A DNA stretch of 64,000 bases from the NCBI GenBank assembly GCA_051294375.1, contig CM119271.1, positions 180,721 to 244,720 on the forward strand, in the 5' to 3' direction. How positions within the stretch are numbered: the stretch's first letter is position 1; each line of letters starts with the position of its first letter. This document shows, piece after piece, positions 42,013 through 55,900 of the stretch. The notes beneath the pieces are model-generated. The model was given only the letters and a program-made list of their open reading frames with translations, did not search any database and was not told where the DNA came from. The translations under genes were made by a program, and so were the position numbers. Source of the stretch: Paraspadella gotoi. Its lineage: Eukaryota; Chaetognatha.

Positions 42013-43407
42013 TTGCGACGGTGTAGAGGGAGGAGGGTGTAGAGGGGGGCGGAGAGAGAAGTTTCCGCGAGCGCTCTTGCGAAGAAGGTGGGCGCTGGGA
42101 CGAGGTCGTCGAGGGGGGGCGACTTTCTTCGCGATATCAGGGGGTCCCTGTTGTTTTTTGTTTGTTTTTTTTTTGGTTTTTTTGGGGTTTTTTTTTTGTC
42201 CTTGTTTGGGTTTTTTGTTTTAATGTAATCCGAATCTTTATGTTTGAAAGGACAACGGGGCCGATTCGTCGAGGGAGAAAACAATTTTTGTTGTCTTTTT
42301 TTTCGAAGCTTGAAACTTTTGTTCTAAGTTATACTTTTTTTTAAAACTTGTAAACTGGGTTTTCTTCTCTAGGTAAAAATGAAAACAAAATGGTAACGAT
42401 TAACGAATATAAGAATCATATTGCATAAATGTCATATTTTGTTATCATACAATATGACTTACATAGTTTGGTAACCCCCTCCGCCAGGTGAAAACCATAG
42501 CACTTCAACAATTTTAGAGTACATACATAATCATAACAATGGCAACTAAAAAATGGAATTAAATTTTTAAGCAAGCACAAAAAGTTAAACGGTTGTATAA
42601 TGTATATTTTAATGCGTTCTGGAATAAGTCGTATATTGAGTACCATTTGAGGTTAGACAAAGAAATAGGGTGCGTTTTCAAATAATTAATCTTTTAGACG
42701 AAGAGGTGGGAGTATATTAAGTAATATCTACTTAAAGAGTAATGAATACCACTAAAAAGCATCCAAAAGACGGTGATATGAAAGAAAAACAGAAATGTCT
42801 CCGACGTTTAAAATCACGAAAACCTCTTTTACCAATACTCTTTTTAGCTCGCGCACATGTAAACTGCGCATGCAAACGAATATATATGCACACATGTAAA
42901 CCGTGCATGCATTGGTTACAAAACGAAAAAGAAAAAGACACCATCGTGAAAGTTGTAATAAAATTAATGATCAATAATGAACTGATCAACGTCTAAACAA
43001 GAAGAGAATATTTGCGCTAATTTAGCGAAAAGTAAAAAAGTCCGTTCAAGCATTGAGTAAGTGAATTAAATCTTATAACTGCTATATAATAACGAGGCGA
43101 CTATGAAGTTTCTGTATCACGGTATTTAGCGATTTTATTTTTTTTAAGTATTTCTTTTAAAGTATGGTGCGGAAGATATAATATTTGTTCGCGAGCACTT
43201 ATAGTCTTATTTTGTCAGTCTTCAAAGTGGTTTTGAAATTGTGTATTAGAGGATCATTTCATGTTGATCTGATTTCATCATTCCTATGTATTTCATTATG
43301 GAAATCTCGTACACGAAAAACGTTTTTTTGCTCGTTGCATGGGAAGATTGAAAAGATTATCGCTCCCTTAAAGATTCGCATCTCTTGTTGAGCTTGGGTC
43401 GAGAGTT
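42013..43407 (-). other. Intergenic region between gene 1 and gene 2
   Basis: The first 200 bases above 42012 are GC-rich and pyrimidine-rich in the transcript sense, consistent with a 5' UTR and promoter. The rest is AT-rich. No TATA box could be placed with confidence. Gene 1's 3' UTR occupies the upper end. Confidence 0.5.
43134..43139 (-). promoter_or_regulatory. Candidate polyadenylation signal of gene 1
   Basis: TTTATT on the plus strand gives AATAAA in the transcript, about 270 nt past the stop at 43408. Confidence 0.35.
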
Positions 43408-43512
43408 TCATTTCCTTAAAACGTTGTAGCTTCGCAAGACCATCCTCGTTCGGCCCATTTCTTTTTCCACGACGTCTAATCGATTCTCAAGACTCTCCCG
43501 TTCCAATCGCGC
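43408..43512 (-). CDS. Gene 1 terminal exon: C-terminal coiled coil, second half
   Basis: This 105-nt exon has acceptor TTTTCAG and starts in phase 0. It encodes ARLERESLENRLDVVEKEMG then RTRMVLRSYNVLRK and a TGA stop. The heptads and short basic end suggest a conserved C-terminal helix. AT-rich 3' UTR follows. Confidence 0.85.
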   Translation of the reverse strand, partial: ARLERESLENRLDVVEKEMGRTRMVLRSYNVLRK

Positions 43513-46500
43513 CTGAAAATGAAAACGTGAAATGGAAACGGTATTTTCCGTTGATACTGCCAACTACGTCAAATAAATACCGAGAAAAACGAAGTAATTG
43601 AATATTATATTATTATGCTAGGGGTAGCCCCACTCAATGGGGTGAGATAAAATTTTAGAGCGAGTACATGCTTAATCGAAAATTTATACATTTTTAAGTA
43701 TACTTTAAATGGACAAAACATTTATTTATGGCTCTATACCCAAGTAATTATTTTTTTTTAATATTTATTTTTAAAAAGTTTGAAATGATTCAACAACGAT
43801 TTATTTGTTGAATTATTTAAAACTTTTTCTCAATATATAACACAACGTAAGAAAGGATTTCACATAATATTCATTTATAGATAGGAAAGTCCAAAAGTTT
43901 TTTTGAGAATTATTAAATTTTAAAATCAGATTCAGATAGCTCATAAAAAGTTGTTAACACAAAGTATAATTCTTTTTTAAATATTTTTTTGATAAGTGAG
44001 ACAAAAATAAAAACTGTAAATAAATCATCATCATCATCATCATCATCATCTTTCGACGATTTTATCAGTTTTTTATATTTTCACTTAGAAAATGTAAAAA
44101 TTTTAAAAGCTGTAATTATATTTTTTGTTTAACTTTTTATGCTCTATCAGAATCCATAAAAAGATTTTAAGATTTAAATTTTTTCTTTCTTTAAATAATA
44201 ATATAATAATTTTATTTAGGCTAGTACCCTCAGAAAAAAACATTTTTGACAAAAAATATTTTAATACATATAATACCATAATCTGTGATCATTAGGGCGT
44301 AGTGAAAGTTGTACATCAAAATTCGAATAGTTAATCATGAACAGTCTTGGACTAATGAACATTGATGTATAATTTTTTTTAAATTTTTTTTAATTTTTGC
44401 ATACGCCCATATTTATACATAGTACTCGCTACTCACCATAGAAAATATCAAAATTTTAAAATAATTTTTAGTTTTGAAAGCAGATTCGAATTCCTCATAA
44501 AAAGTTGATAAAAGAAAATATAAGTCTTAATTAAAAATTATTTCATTAAGTAAGCCAAAAATTCAAAAAACTATATCTTTTATACTAAAATTTCAAAATA
44601 GGTTAATAATATTAGTTTTTTAGGATTTTGACCCACTTGCACTTAATGAAATAACAAAACAGGACCAACGTCAAGGACAAGATAGATTCTTTCTTATATG
44701 AACGAATAATAATAATATTATCAGAGTCAAAACAATCTAATTTATCTTTCAGTTAAAAAAAGAAAAAGCTGAGTTAAAATTGAGAAGATTGACACGGATA
44801 TTAAACTTGAAAGAGAATTACAGGGACTTCAATCTGGAGCGATACGAAAAGATTTGATTAAACAATTCTTTTACTGTATATTATTTTTATGACATTTATT
44901 CGTTAGAAAATTACTTGACGTTTATGTTGACCTAAAAAAATGTTCAAATTTCTTAATATTATAATCTATATGGCTCTCAAGCGCGGATTTTAAGTTTTTA
45001 AAAATTTTAAAAGTATTAACTCTGATTGTTAAGTTATCTGACATAAAAATTTAAAAAATTGGTGATAAAAAGTCAGTTTGGTGATTTGTTATTATAAAAA
45101 AAAAATTATCATGTAAAACCTAACTTAGTTACTATGGTAACTATTATTTACCAACAAAGTCGTCTTTTTTAATTTTTTAGATTTTTAGATTTACCCTCTG
45201 AGGAAAATGTTTATAACATAACTATCCTAGCTAGAATGTTACCAATTGGTAGGAAAAAAAGTCAAATATATATATTATATTACATTTTTTTCGTATCTGT
45301 CAGATTGAAGTCCCTGTAATAGGTACCAAAAAAAAATGAAAACGAAATTTTAAATATGAAATGGGATTTAAGGCCGTTCGATTGTTTAAATGAAGCGAAG
45401 CAAATCGACGTGCAGGAGATGCCGACACGACACTATTTGTCCCCCCAAACCCAAAAAAAAAGAGAAAAAATACTTGGTGAACAAAAAAAAATAAAAAATC
45501 AAAATTGAAAACATGGAACGCAGAATCTCGAGTTTTAAAAAAAATAATTTTTTTCGGTTTGAATTAAAAAATTAAGAAATTTCAACGATTAATAACTTTT
45601 TCTCGTGAAACAGGTTTTTGGTTCATGGACGCCTTTTCTCTTTATCTCTCGTAATCACCGGCGGGTGACCCAAATAATATCGACCCATCGGGATTGAATC
45701 GGATCGAGGGCTGACAAGGCATCAAAATTTACTCAGAGAAACGCGCCCAAGGCCAAGAGGCCAAAACTAAATCATGTAAATTTTCAAGCGTCCCTTATCA
45801 CGATGATCTAAATTCATTCATTTATACATTATTCCTGGTCAACCAATGGTCAGAGACGGTCAGCCACCACACACCCGCCCAATTCGCCCACTACGCACCA
45901 CCCCGCTTGTATAGAGAGACCTCCAGGTTAAACTCCCGCTCTCCTCCGGACCCACCAATCCCGCTCCACTCTCCAGCCCCACTTGACCGTTCCACTCAGT
46001 CGCTCCACTAGCCCCCCTCCAACAGACCTGCCTGGAGACGATGCCGGACGAGAATTTGGCGCTGTGTCTCGACGCGGAGGCGGGGAGGCGACTCAGGCAA
46101 CTCTCGAGCCTTCCTTTCTCCTTCGCCAAAGAGTCTAGCTTCTCTTCGTACTCTGTAAAAATAAGTTTTAATAATTATTTACGATTATTATTGCAGATTA
46201 TTCTAATTCGTCGCAGTCGGATATATAATATTATATATTCAAAGTAACATCTTTCATTTAAAATAATCAACTTCAACCAAACTTATATGACAAGAAATAA
46301 CTACATACCGTTATATTAAAGTGAAAAATTCAGCGAAGTCTGTTTATCAGCGTGAGGGAACTTACCAAATGCCTCAAGGCTCAAAAAAAAAATCTTAAAA
46401 GTATAGTCTTTCCTTGATGTGATGATAGTCATTCACTGATGCGATGATAGTCATTCATTGATGCGGTGATAGTCATTCACTGATGCGATGACAGTCATTC

Positions 46501-49500
46501 ACTGATGCGATGACAGTCATTCACTGATGCGATGATAAGCATTCATTGATGCGATGACAGTCATTTATTGATGTGATGAATCATTCATCTTAAATAAAAG
46601 AAACAATTTCGTGTATGAGAGAGAGAAAGAGAGAGAAAGAAAGAGAAAAAGAGAAGTCCAATCGCTGCAGAACTGAACTCGTTTTTAAACGAATCAGAAG
46701 AGGCAGCGCCTGACAATTCTTTTTTTATTAATACCGAAAACTGTATTGACAAAATCAGAAACAGTATCAGGGTAAAAGACTAGAAAACAGTAAACAAATA
46801 AAAACTAAAATATTAAAATTCAACAAAAGACTAACATTTAAATGGACGCATGAATAAAATGTTATGAACTAATTCATAAGATACTATAAAATTTCATACA
46901 ATTGAAACATTCTTTGAAATATTTTCTACTTCATTGATAGGGAAGCCAGGTACTCCGGGAGTGAATAAATGAGACTGTGTGAGAGTCTTGATTGAAACCT
47001 TGCAGGGACCTGCTATGTCATTAAAGATAAGAATTAAGGATAAAGACTAATTATAAAGATTGATAAATAAATTTTTAAATATATTTAAATTAAATATTAA
47101 GGTTAAAATTAATTTTTTGTAACAGGCGAAAAGAAAGAGGGCACTCTCGGAAAAGAGCCGAAATTTTTTTCCCCTCACATCGTGGATCGATCGAGAATGA
47201 TGATCGATGGCCTTTTTAATTGTATTGATGAGTCAACTCGGTCTGCGTCAATCAGCTAAACTTTCTCAATTTCGCCTTTCTCTTCTTCTTCACATATGAA
47301 AAGGATGCAGCAAACTCGTCCACAAATCTCTCTTCAGGATTCGCGATGCCCTTGTTTATTACAGACTCACGACTCGTTTCAATATTTGGCTGTTTAATCA
47401 TCATCTTGTTTATATTAAAGATATGCAGGTTTTAGATTCACTTAAGATTAATAATTAGCTAATTTAGTAAATGAAATACTCAGGAATTTGAAGAAAAAAA
47501 TAGGAAAACCTCACTAGATATTTACAAGATGTAATCCTCAAAATCATTTTCAGAGAGAGAAAAACGACGATAACAAAAAGAGAGAAGACAATAATAACAA
47601 AATAATGAGAGTCAAAACGAATCAAAGTGTGTAGGTCTCTTAATTATTTGACTTGAGGTCGTAGGTCACGATTATAGTAAGTTCGTTAAAAGTTCGTTTA
47701 AGAGTCGTTTTTGTTGTTGTTGTTCCTATCATTTGTGTTGTTACCAAACTCTTTTTTTTATCGTTGTATAGCTTATGCTTCCGATTACTTTTTGTTCGCA
47801 CTACAATTATAGGTTCATTTTGTCTCATGATCCTCCGTCTGTTCATTGTAGGTTCAGTATCCAAATCTAAACTAGGTCATATGAGTTTGCTTCCCAAGCC
47901 GAAGATAGTTGCAATTGGCATCACCCGAATTACCCGCCTCCCGTATTATCTCCTTTGAGGCTTTGTTTGAGGCATGCTCCTTCGGATGGATGTCATTGTT
48001 CAACTCCTTAGTCCTTACACTTAGAACTCGTCAAGCTTTCATTTTTTTTTTTCTTTCTTTCTCTCTCTCTCTCTCTCTCGTCCGCCGAGTAAAAAATCTC
48101 AGTCGAAACAATTATTCTTTATGACGGAAATTCTGGTTACAACAAAACGAGTTCCGTTTGATCAGATTAAGAGAAATAAGATGAGAGGCGCCCCCCCTTT
48201 CTCTCTCTTTCTCTCTGGCTGCTCTCGAGATTTCGCAATGGCGAGATTCGTATAAAAAACCAAATCCTGGGTTTGAGTTTCTCTTTTTTTTTACCTTTTT
48301 TAAAACTTTCCGCGGCTCTAAATGTTTTCCTTATTTCCACATTCTAATTATGCTTGCATGTTTTAAACATTTTCGTAAACTAATTTTTCAAATGAACTCG
48401 AAATTAAGGGAACTTGGGTTAATGCGATTTTCTCTTCACAAAACATTTTAACTGAAACGACGTAAAAATTTCCTTCCCAAAAAAAATTCCGAAAAATTTG
48501 AAATAAAATGTTTGGTTTTTTAAAAAGTTTTCTTTCTTTTCCGAGATCCTCAACTCTTTGGGAATAAGCAGCAGTGACACTTCTCCCCCCTCCTCCCCCC
48601 CTCAAACGCCCCCCCCCTTCGCTTTAAAAAACTCACCTGAAATGAGAAGGAGATGATCGTCGATGGAAATCCCGAGATCGCGACGAGCGCCGGAATCCCG
48701 ATCGGCGCCGGAATCGCGACCGGACGTCGGCGTCCTCGTCCCTCTCGACCGCGCGTCGTGGTCGTGCCGGCGGTGAGGTTCGCTCACGCTGCGTTGATGC
48801 GGCTGCTGCTGCTGCAGCTGTACCGGGGCCGTCTGGTTGGGATGATGCCGGCGTCGTCGACAGGGCAAGTCTCTGGGACCGGCGTCGTCGGCACGCATTT
48901 GCGGCGGCGGCGACGTCGTCGACGACGAGGCCTTGCCAGAAACGGAAAATGGACGACGAGTCGACGACCTATTTGGGGGGGGGGAATTTTGAGGCTTCGT
49001 TCACGAGTGCAAATTGGTCGTCGTCGTCGTTAACACATGTTCGATCGATCCTCAGCGAGGCGAAGTGGATTTTTACTATCATTATTTTATTATTATCATT
49101 TTATCGTTGACGTTGAGTAAAGTAACGAGTGTAATTAATAAGTGAAGGCAAATATTTGGTTGACAATAGTTTTATTAACGACGGACAATGATTAATGTGA
49201 TGATAAAGGTAATGACGACATGATGACAAAGGTTACGACAAAGGTGAAGACAATAATTATAATTCAAAATATAATTTGAAGAAGAGTTTGGAAGTTGAGG
49301 AGAGTGCCTCGAGATGTTGAGGAGAGTGCCTGGAGATGTTGAGGAGAGTGCCTCGAGATGTTGAGGAGAGTGCTTCGAGATGTTGAGGAGAGTGCCTCGA
49401 GATGTTGAGGAGAGTGCTCGAGATGTTGAGGAGAGTGACTCGAGATCCCTGGGCAATCTCGGCTGTCGACTCCTTAGTCTCTCTGTCGGTCATTGGTCGG

Positions 49501-52500
49501 TCTTAGGTTGAAATAAGGTTTGTGATTGGTCGGCTTTCCTATGATTCGCGAAGACGACGAGCAATCACATCACAAGGCCGTTGATGTTATGTTGAGGTTA
49601 AAAAAAAATCCAAGATTTACGGTTTTGTGACGAGGGAAAAAAGTCGAAGGTATTATTAGCGACGAAATTGATGAAAGAAGAAAAAATAAAAAGCAATTGT
49701 TACTTTTACTGAGAATGAAAGCGAATAAGGGGGTAGAAAAAATGAAACGAACTGCGTTTCTTTCTCTTTATTTTTAGAAAATCGATCGCCGACCGAATTC
49801 GTACGTCATCCGTTGAGGCCAGTTCCTCCTTTCAATTTCGATTTTTCTAGATTTTTGTTTTTTATTCTGCTTTGTTTTCGGTTTTTGTTTTTTATTTTGT
49901 TTTGTTTTTGGTTTTTAACGAGAAAATGGGATAAAAAAATATGATGGGGATGGATGAAATGGAGGAGCGGATTTGAGAGAAGGGAGGGAAGTGCGATGTT
50001 GGGATGGGAAGGGAGGGAAGTGCGATGTTGGGATGGGAAGGGAGGGAAGTGCGATGTTGTGATGGGAAGGGAGGGAAGTGCGATGTTGTGATGGGAAGGG
50101 AGGGAAGTGCGATGTTGTGATGGGATTAATTAAACATTAGTTTTCGTTTTCAGATTAATCAAGGAAAAAAGTGAAAAAAAAGATGGGGAAAGATGAAAGA
50201 AAGATGGAAGGGAAGAAAGAAAGAGAAATAAAGAAGGGAAGAAAGAAAGAAAAGGAGAAAGAAAGGGAGAAAAAAAGGAAGAAAAAAAAAAAGAACCATA
50301 AAAAGGGATCGAAGAGAAGTAATGAATCGACAGAAAGCAGATGAAGATGAAAAATCTTTNNNNNNNNNNNNNNNNNNNNNNNNNAGGAGAGTGACTCGAG
50401 ATGTTGAGGAGAGTGACTCGAGATCCCTGGGCAATCTCGGCTGTCGACTCCTTAGTCTCTCTGTCGGTCATGGTCGGTCTTAAGGTTGAAATAGGTTTGT
50501 GATTGGTCGGCTTTCCTATGATTCGCGAAGACGACGAGCAATCACATAAGCCATCCTAAGGTCTTTCGTGATGTATGTTGAGGTTAAAAAAAAATCCAAG
50601 ATTACGGTTTTGTGACGAGGGAAAATGAAAGAGTCGAAGGTATTATTAGCGACGAAATTGATGAAAGAAGAAAAAATAAAAAGCGAATTGTTACTTTTAC
50701 TGAGAATGAAAGCGAATAAGGGGTAGAAAAAATGAAACGAACTGCGTTTCTTTCTCTTTATTTTTAGAAAATCGATCGCCGAACCGAATTGCATCACGCA
50801 TAAAACGGGGTTAAAAACCGAAAAAGAATAGTTTATCGGTTTACGAGTTGGAATTCGCGAATTAATTATCTTTTCTTCGTTTTTATTAATTTCCTGAACA
50901 AATTTTTTTTCGCATACGGCGAATTCAGAGGATGAAAAGACCTTTCAACTCGTTACTGAAATTCATGGATATGTTCTCACGGTATGGCCGCACGAAATGA
51001 GAACAGTCTTCTGAAAGAATTCTGACAGAATTTAACTGATTTTACTTTTCTTTTTTTGATTTATCTGTCTTTTTACCATAAATTTTAGATTCTCCGAATA
51101 TTCTGATGACTCTGGTTTGACCGCGCCAACTATACTGCAAGATGCTAACTCTTGGTGGCAGCTTCAACACGCGACCTCTCTCTTCTTTTCTCTCTCTCTC
51201 TTCTCTCTCTCTCTCTCTCTCTGATTTTCACCCTACTCATCTGCTTCATCCTCCTCTTATTCTTTCTTTCTTACCATATCAATGACTTGAATTTGAATGA
51301 AAGGTTTAAAGAAATAAACCATTCTCGATATTTTGTATAGATTATTTAATAAAAGCCTTAGTAATAGTAATTAATTCTTTTAAAAAAAATTACAGGAAAA
51401 AAAATATAGAAGAAAAAAGAAATCCTGAAAAAAAAATCTGAAATTTAAAAAACGGTAAAGAGATTTCGAAATCTTTTTGTTTACTCGATTGCGAAAGATT
51501 TACCCGTTTTATGCGTGATGTCGTACGTCATCCGTGAGGCCAGTTCCTCCTTTCAATTTTGATTTTCAGATTTTGTTTTTTATTCTGCTTTGTTTTCGGT
51601 TTTGTTTTTTATTTTGTTTTGTTTTTGGTTTTTAACGAGAAAATGGGATAAAAAATATGATGGGGGATGGATGAAATGGAGGAGCGGATTTGAGAGAAGG
51701 GAGGGAAGTGCGATGTTGGATGGGAAGGGAGGGAAGTGCGATGTTGGATGGGAAGGGAGGGAAGTGCGATGTGTGATGGGAAGGGAGGGAAGTGCGATGT
51801 TGGGATGGGAAGGAGGGAAGTGCGATGTTGGGATGGGAAGGAGGGAAGTGCGATGTTGGGATGGGAAGGGAGGAAGTGCGATGTTGTGTTGGAAGGGAGG
51901 GAAGTGCGATGTTGTGATGGGAAGGGAGGAAGTTGCGATGTTGTGATGGAAGGGAGGGAAGTGCGATGTTGTGATGGAAGGGAGGGAAGTGCGATGTTGT
52001 GATGGGAAGGGAGGGAAGTACGATGTTGTGATGGGAAGGGAGGGAAGTGCGATGTTGTGATGGGAAGGGAGGGAAGTGCGATGTTGTGATGGGGAAGGGA
52101 GGGAAGTGCGATGTTGTGATGGGAAGGGAGGGAAGTGCCGATGTTGTGATGGGATTAATTAAACATTAGTTTTCGTTTTCAGATTAATCAAGGAAAAAAG
52201 TGAAAAAAAAAGATGGGGAAAGATGAAAGAAAGATGGAAGGGAAGAAAGAAAGAGAAATAAAGAAGGGAAGAAAGAAATAAATATGGGAAGAAAGAAATA
52301 AATAAGGGAAGAAATAAATAAATAAGGGAAGAAAGAAAGATAAGGAGAAAGAAAGGGAGAAAAAAAGGGGGGGAAAAAAAAAGAACCATAAAAAGGGATC
52401 GAAGAGAAATAATGAATCGACAGAAAGCAGATGAAGATGAAAAATCTTTAAAGTATAATGATCTCGCCAGACTAAAATTAATGAAAAAATCCAGAAAAAA

Positions 52501-52869
52501 ATTAATGATTGATGCGAAAACGAATTATTGATGGAATAGTAATTAATATTGATTTAATAGTAATTGATTGATGCAATAGTAATTGATTATTGATGCAATA
52601 GTGATTGAGTTTTTATATAAAAAATAAGCGTGACGACGACGCCGACGACACAAAGAAGCAATGCAAAACGATTATCTACGCCCAAAACGGGCTTAAGCCT
52701 TAAGGCCGTCTGGCGAGATTTAAAAAAAACGACCGTTAACCGAGAGATGAGAATTATTTGAAATAATATCTATGTTAGTATGTATAATACTACTATTGTA
52801 TATACTTTTTGGAACAGAAAAACGACATGGACAAAGAAACAAGTTACTTTTTAAGCGAGGTCCACCTGC

Positions 52870-52919
<50 letters not shown>

Positions 52920-55900
52920 CTTTGCTTAAAACGACGAAAACGTTTATTGGCTTACGTCAGATCAGCTCCCGCTCGTTAAAAACCGACTTTTTTGTAAAAA
53001 AAAATTTTAAGTTAATAACCATAACTAATAATAAAACGTTAATTTAATCAGCCATAAACGTCGGGGGGGAAACGCGGCATCTGACCAGCCGCCGTCACCG
53101 CCCTTCCCTCTCCCTCCCCCAGGGGGCATCTCACCCTCCGTTAGACGAGAGAGAATTGGAGGTTCGAGTCGCGGTAACGTCGTCGTCGTCAACGTCGTAA
53201 TCTTCGACGAGTGTGACGTCGAGCGTAGCGTCGAGGTTGGCGTCGTCGTGAACGTCATTTCCGGTTAATGAGGACGACGAAGATCCTTTCAAATATCGAC
53301 GCTGGGAATGGGGGATTTAATGACGAGTAACAGATGCTTTCTTAGAATATTATCTAATGGGATGGCGTTCATCTATCTCATTTGCATATCATATTATATC
53401 ACAGTGACCTGCTATGTCATTATATTGTAAGAGTGATGGAGGCCTTAAACCAAAGCCTGTCCAAAGCCAGGGGCAAGATAGCTTATTTATTAAATGAATG
53501 GATAATTTTTATATTGGTTGTACCAATTTCATAATTATACAAAGTGACATGGGTTTATTTTTATTTTTCATTCATTCATTTATTCTGAGCCACGGCCCAA
53601 CAGACAGAGAATGATCAACTGAGAATGATCAACTGAGAAGTGATGAGTTATAAAAAGTCGATAAAAGTCAAAAAATACAAAAGATTCTCTTCTCAATTCA
53701 CTTTTAAATTTTAATAAATTTTCTTGAAACCAAAATCGAAATGTTTTTCAACTTCACAAATCCATCTGCTCTTAGCCTCTCGGTACACGGGCTCTCTCTC
53801 TCTTCAACCTTCAACTCACCCCTTCACTCTCGCTGTCGGAAAAGCCTGACCCTCCGCCCCTCGACGGTGCCGGGTAGGCATGGTCGTCACCGGATGTGGG
53901 CCGTTCACGTCCGGCGTCGCGGGCGGATCCGGCGAGACGCGCCGCCGCCGCTTGGAGAGACGACGAGTCGGACTGAAGCCACGAGGTCGACATCTGAGGG
54001 ACGAAAAGATGGAAGGGAACGTAGAATATAGAATAGAATAGAATAGAATAGAATATCCCTCCCCCCAAAAAATAAAAGAAATAGCGAAAGAAAGAAATTG
54101 GGAAAAAAAGAAACAGGAAAAGAAAGAAATAGGAAAAGTGTAGTCGGGCATTGCCAAGGTTCACCCTCCCTCAAGCAGCCATCAAACGGGTCCTGGGCTT
54201 GGAACCAGGCTAAAAAAAAATCTGAAAAGAAATAGGAAAAAGAAAGAAATAGGAAAAGAAAGAAATAAGGAAAAGAAAGAAATAGGAAAAGAAAGAAATA
54301 GGAAAAGAAAGAAATAGGAAAAGAGAGAAATAGAAAAAGAAATATAAAAAGAGAAAAATAGGAAAAGAACGAGAGAAATAGGAAAAGAAAGAGAGAAATA
54401 GGAAAAGAAAGAGATAAATAAAAAAAGAAAGAAATAAATAGAAAAAAAAAAGAAATAGGAAAAGTGTAGTCGGGCATTGCCTAGGTTCACCCCCCCTCTA
54501 GCAGCCATGGAACGGGTCCTGGGCTTGGAACCAGGCTAAAAAGAAATCTGAAAAAGAAGAAAATAGAAAAAGAGAAAAATAAGAAAAGAACGAGAGAAAT
54601 AGGAAAAGAAAGTGAGAAATAGGAAAAGAAAGTGAGAAATAGGAAAAGAAATAAATAAATAGGATAAGAAAGAAAGAAATAGGAAAAAAAGAAAAAGAAA
54701 GAAATAGGAAAAGAAAGAAAGAAATAGGTAAAGAAAGAAAGGAATCGGGAAAACAGAGAAAGAAAGGAATCGGGAAAACATAGAGAAAGAAAGGAATCGG
54801 GAAAACATAGAGAAAGAAAGGAATCGGGAAAACAAGAGAGAAGAGAAAGAGAATCGGGAAAACAAGAGAGAGAGAAAGAAAGGAATCGGGAAAACAAGAG
54901 AGAGAAGAGAAGAAAGAAAAAAAAAAAGGGGAAAAAAAGAAAAAGATTAAAGAAAGAAAAAAGAAAGAAAAAAAGAAAAAAAGAAAGAAAGAAAAATTAA
55001 AAAATAAAGATCAATCGCACATTTTAATAAAAGTCAAGGTTTCTACGGCACCAATTTTTTTAGGATCGACTAATTTGTCATCTGAGTCTCGGAAACGCGC
55101 CTCGCCGCGAGGGTCGAAAGAACGGGGGGACACTAGGGGGGGGGGAGAGAAGATCCGATCGATCGATCATCACTTGAAGTTGAGGCATAATTTATTCATG
55201 GCCTTAAACCCTTTTCTTGCGTTCCTCCACATTTCAATTTTATTTTCCTTTTACGTTTTTCTACAAATGGCGCCATTTTATTTGAAATTATAATTTTTCA
55301 TTTCTCGTAGTTCCCCTTGATTTTTAAAACAATTCCCACCCGGTCCCGTCGATGAAAAAACTCAAAAAGTCTTCAACAACTTTAATTTTTTAATCAATCG
55401 AGACGAAAACTTAATTCGCAGTTGGACTCTCTTGATTTTACCCCTTCAGCCCCAAGAGGAACTCGGTCGGGGATTAATGATTCGCTGTAGAATCCAGACA
55501 AGAGTATATACCTTTCTTTAATTTAAATAATATGTTATTATCTTGTAAGAGGGACGGAGGCTCTAACCAACCATATGTAGCCCGTCCAGTGTCCAAAGTC
55601 GGCAGGCAAGATAACCTGTTTATCATTTATTTTATATTCGTTGTACTATGTCAACTGTTTCTTATTAGATGTGAACTATGTTGATTGCCGAATCATCCCC
55701 CGGCTAAGACCCCCCAAGAAAGATTCATTCCCCTCCCACAAAAAAAATTATCACGGGAAAGTTGGCGGCGTTTCTCGTAGGCGACGTCTGAGTGGACGGA
55801 TTGAGGCTCCACGAGGTGACGCCCACGTGGGCGGCGTTTCGCTTCCGGTGAGATCGACGTTCGAGCGATTCGGACCCGCGACCTTCCTCCACGACGCTGC

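Larger units (their letters stand above)
48969..53134 (-). other. Gene 1 intron containing the second duplicated, gapped region
   Basis: This 4.2-kb intron has two minisatellites, each present twice either side of the 25-N gap. It also has CT repeats at 51172-51223 and 52874-52917, and ATTGATTGATG-type repeats at 52500-52610. No exon fits. Confidence 0.65.

Noticed and set aside
49290-49450. Regular direct repeats resembling a CRISPR array
   Set aside because: Units are contiguous with no spacers, and the context is a eukaryotic intron. It is a minisatellite.
51590-52002. Plus-strand frames with repeated Cys/Met/Gly/Lys-Glu units
   Set aside because: These are products of the 29-bp minisatellite; 29 is not a multiple of three and the array has indels.
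53025-53258. Thr/Leu-rich minus frame at 53.1 kb
   Set aside because: It is out of phase with both neighbouring exons. The acidic frame in the same exon fits on both sides.
53811-54897. Minus-strand Phe/Leu/Ser-rich membrane-like frames
   Set aside because: They come from GAAA-type purine repeats and would read as fake transmembrane protein. Only 53820-53993 is a real exon here.
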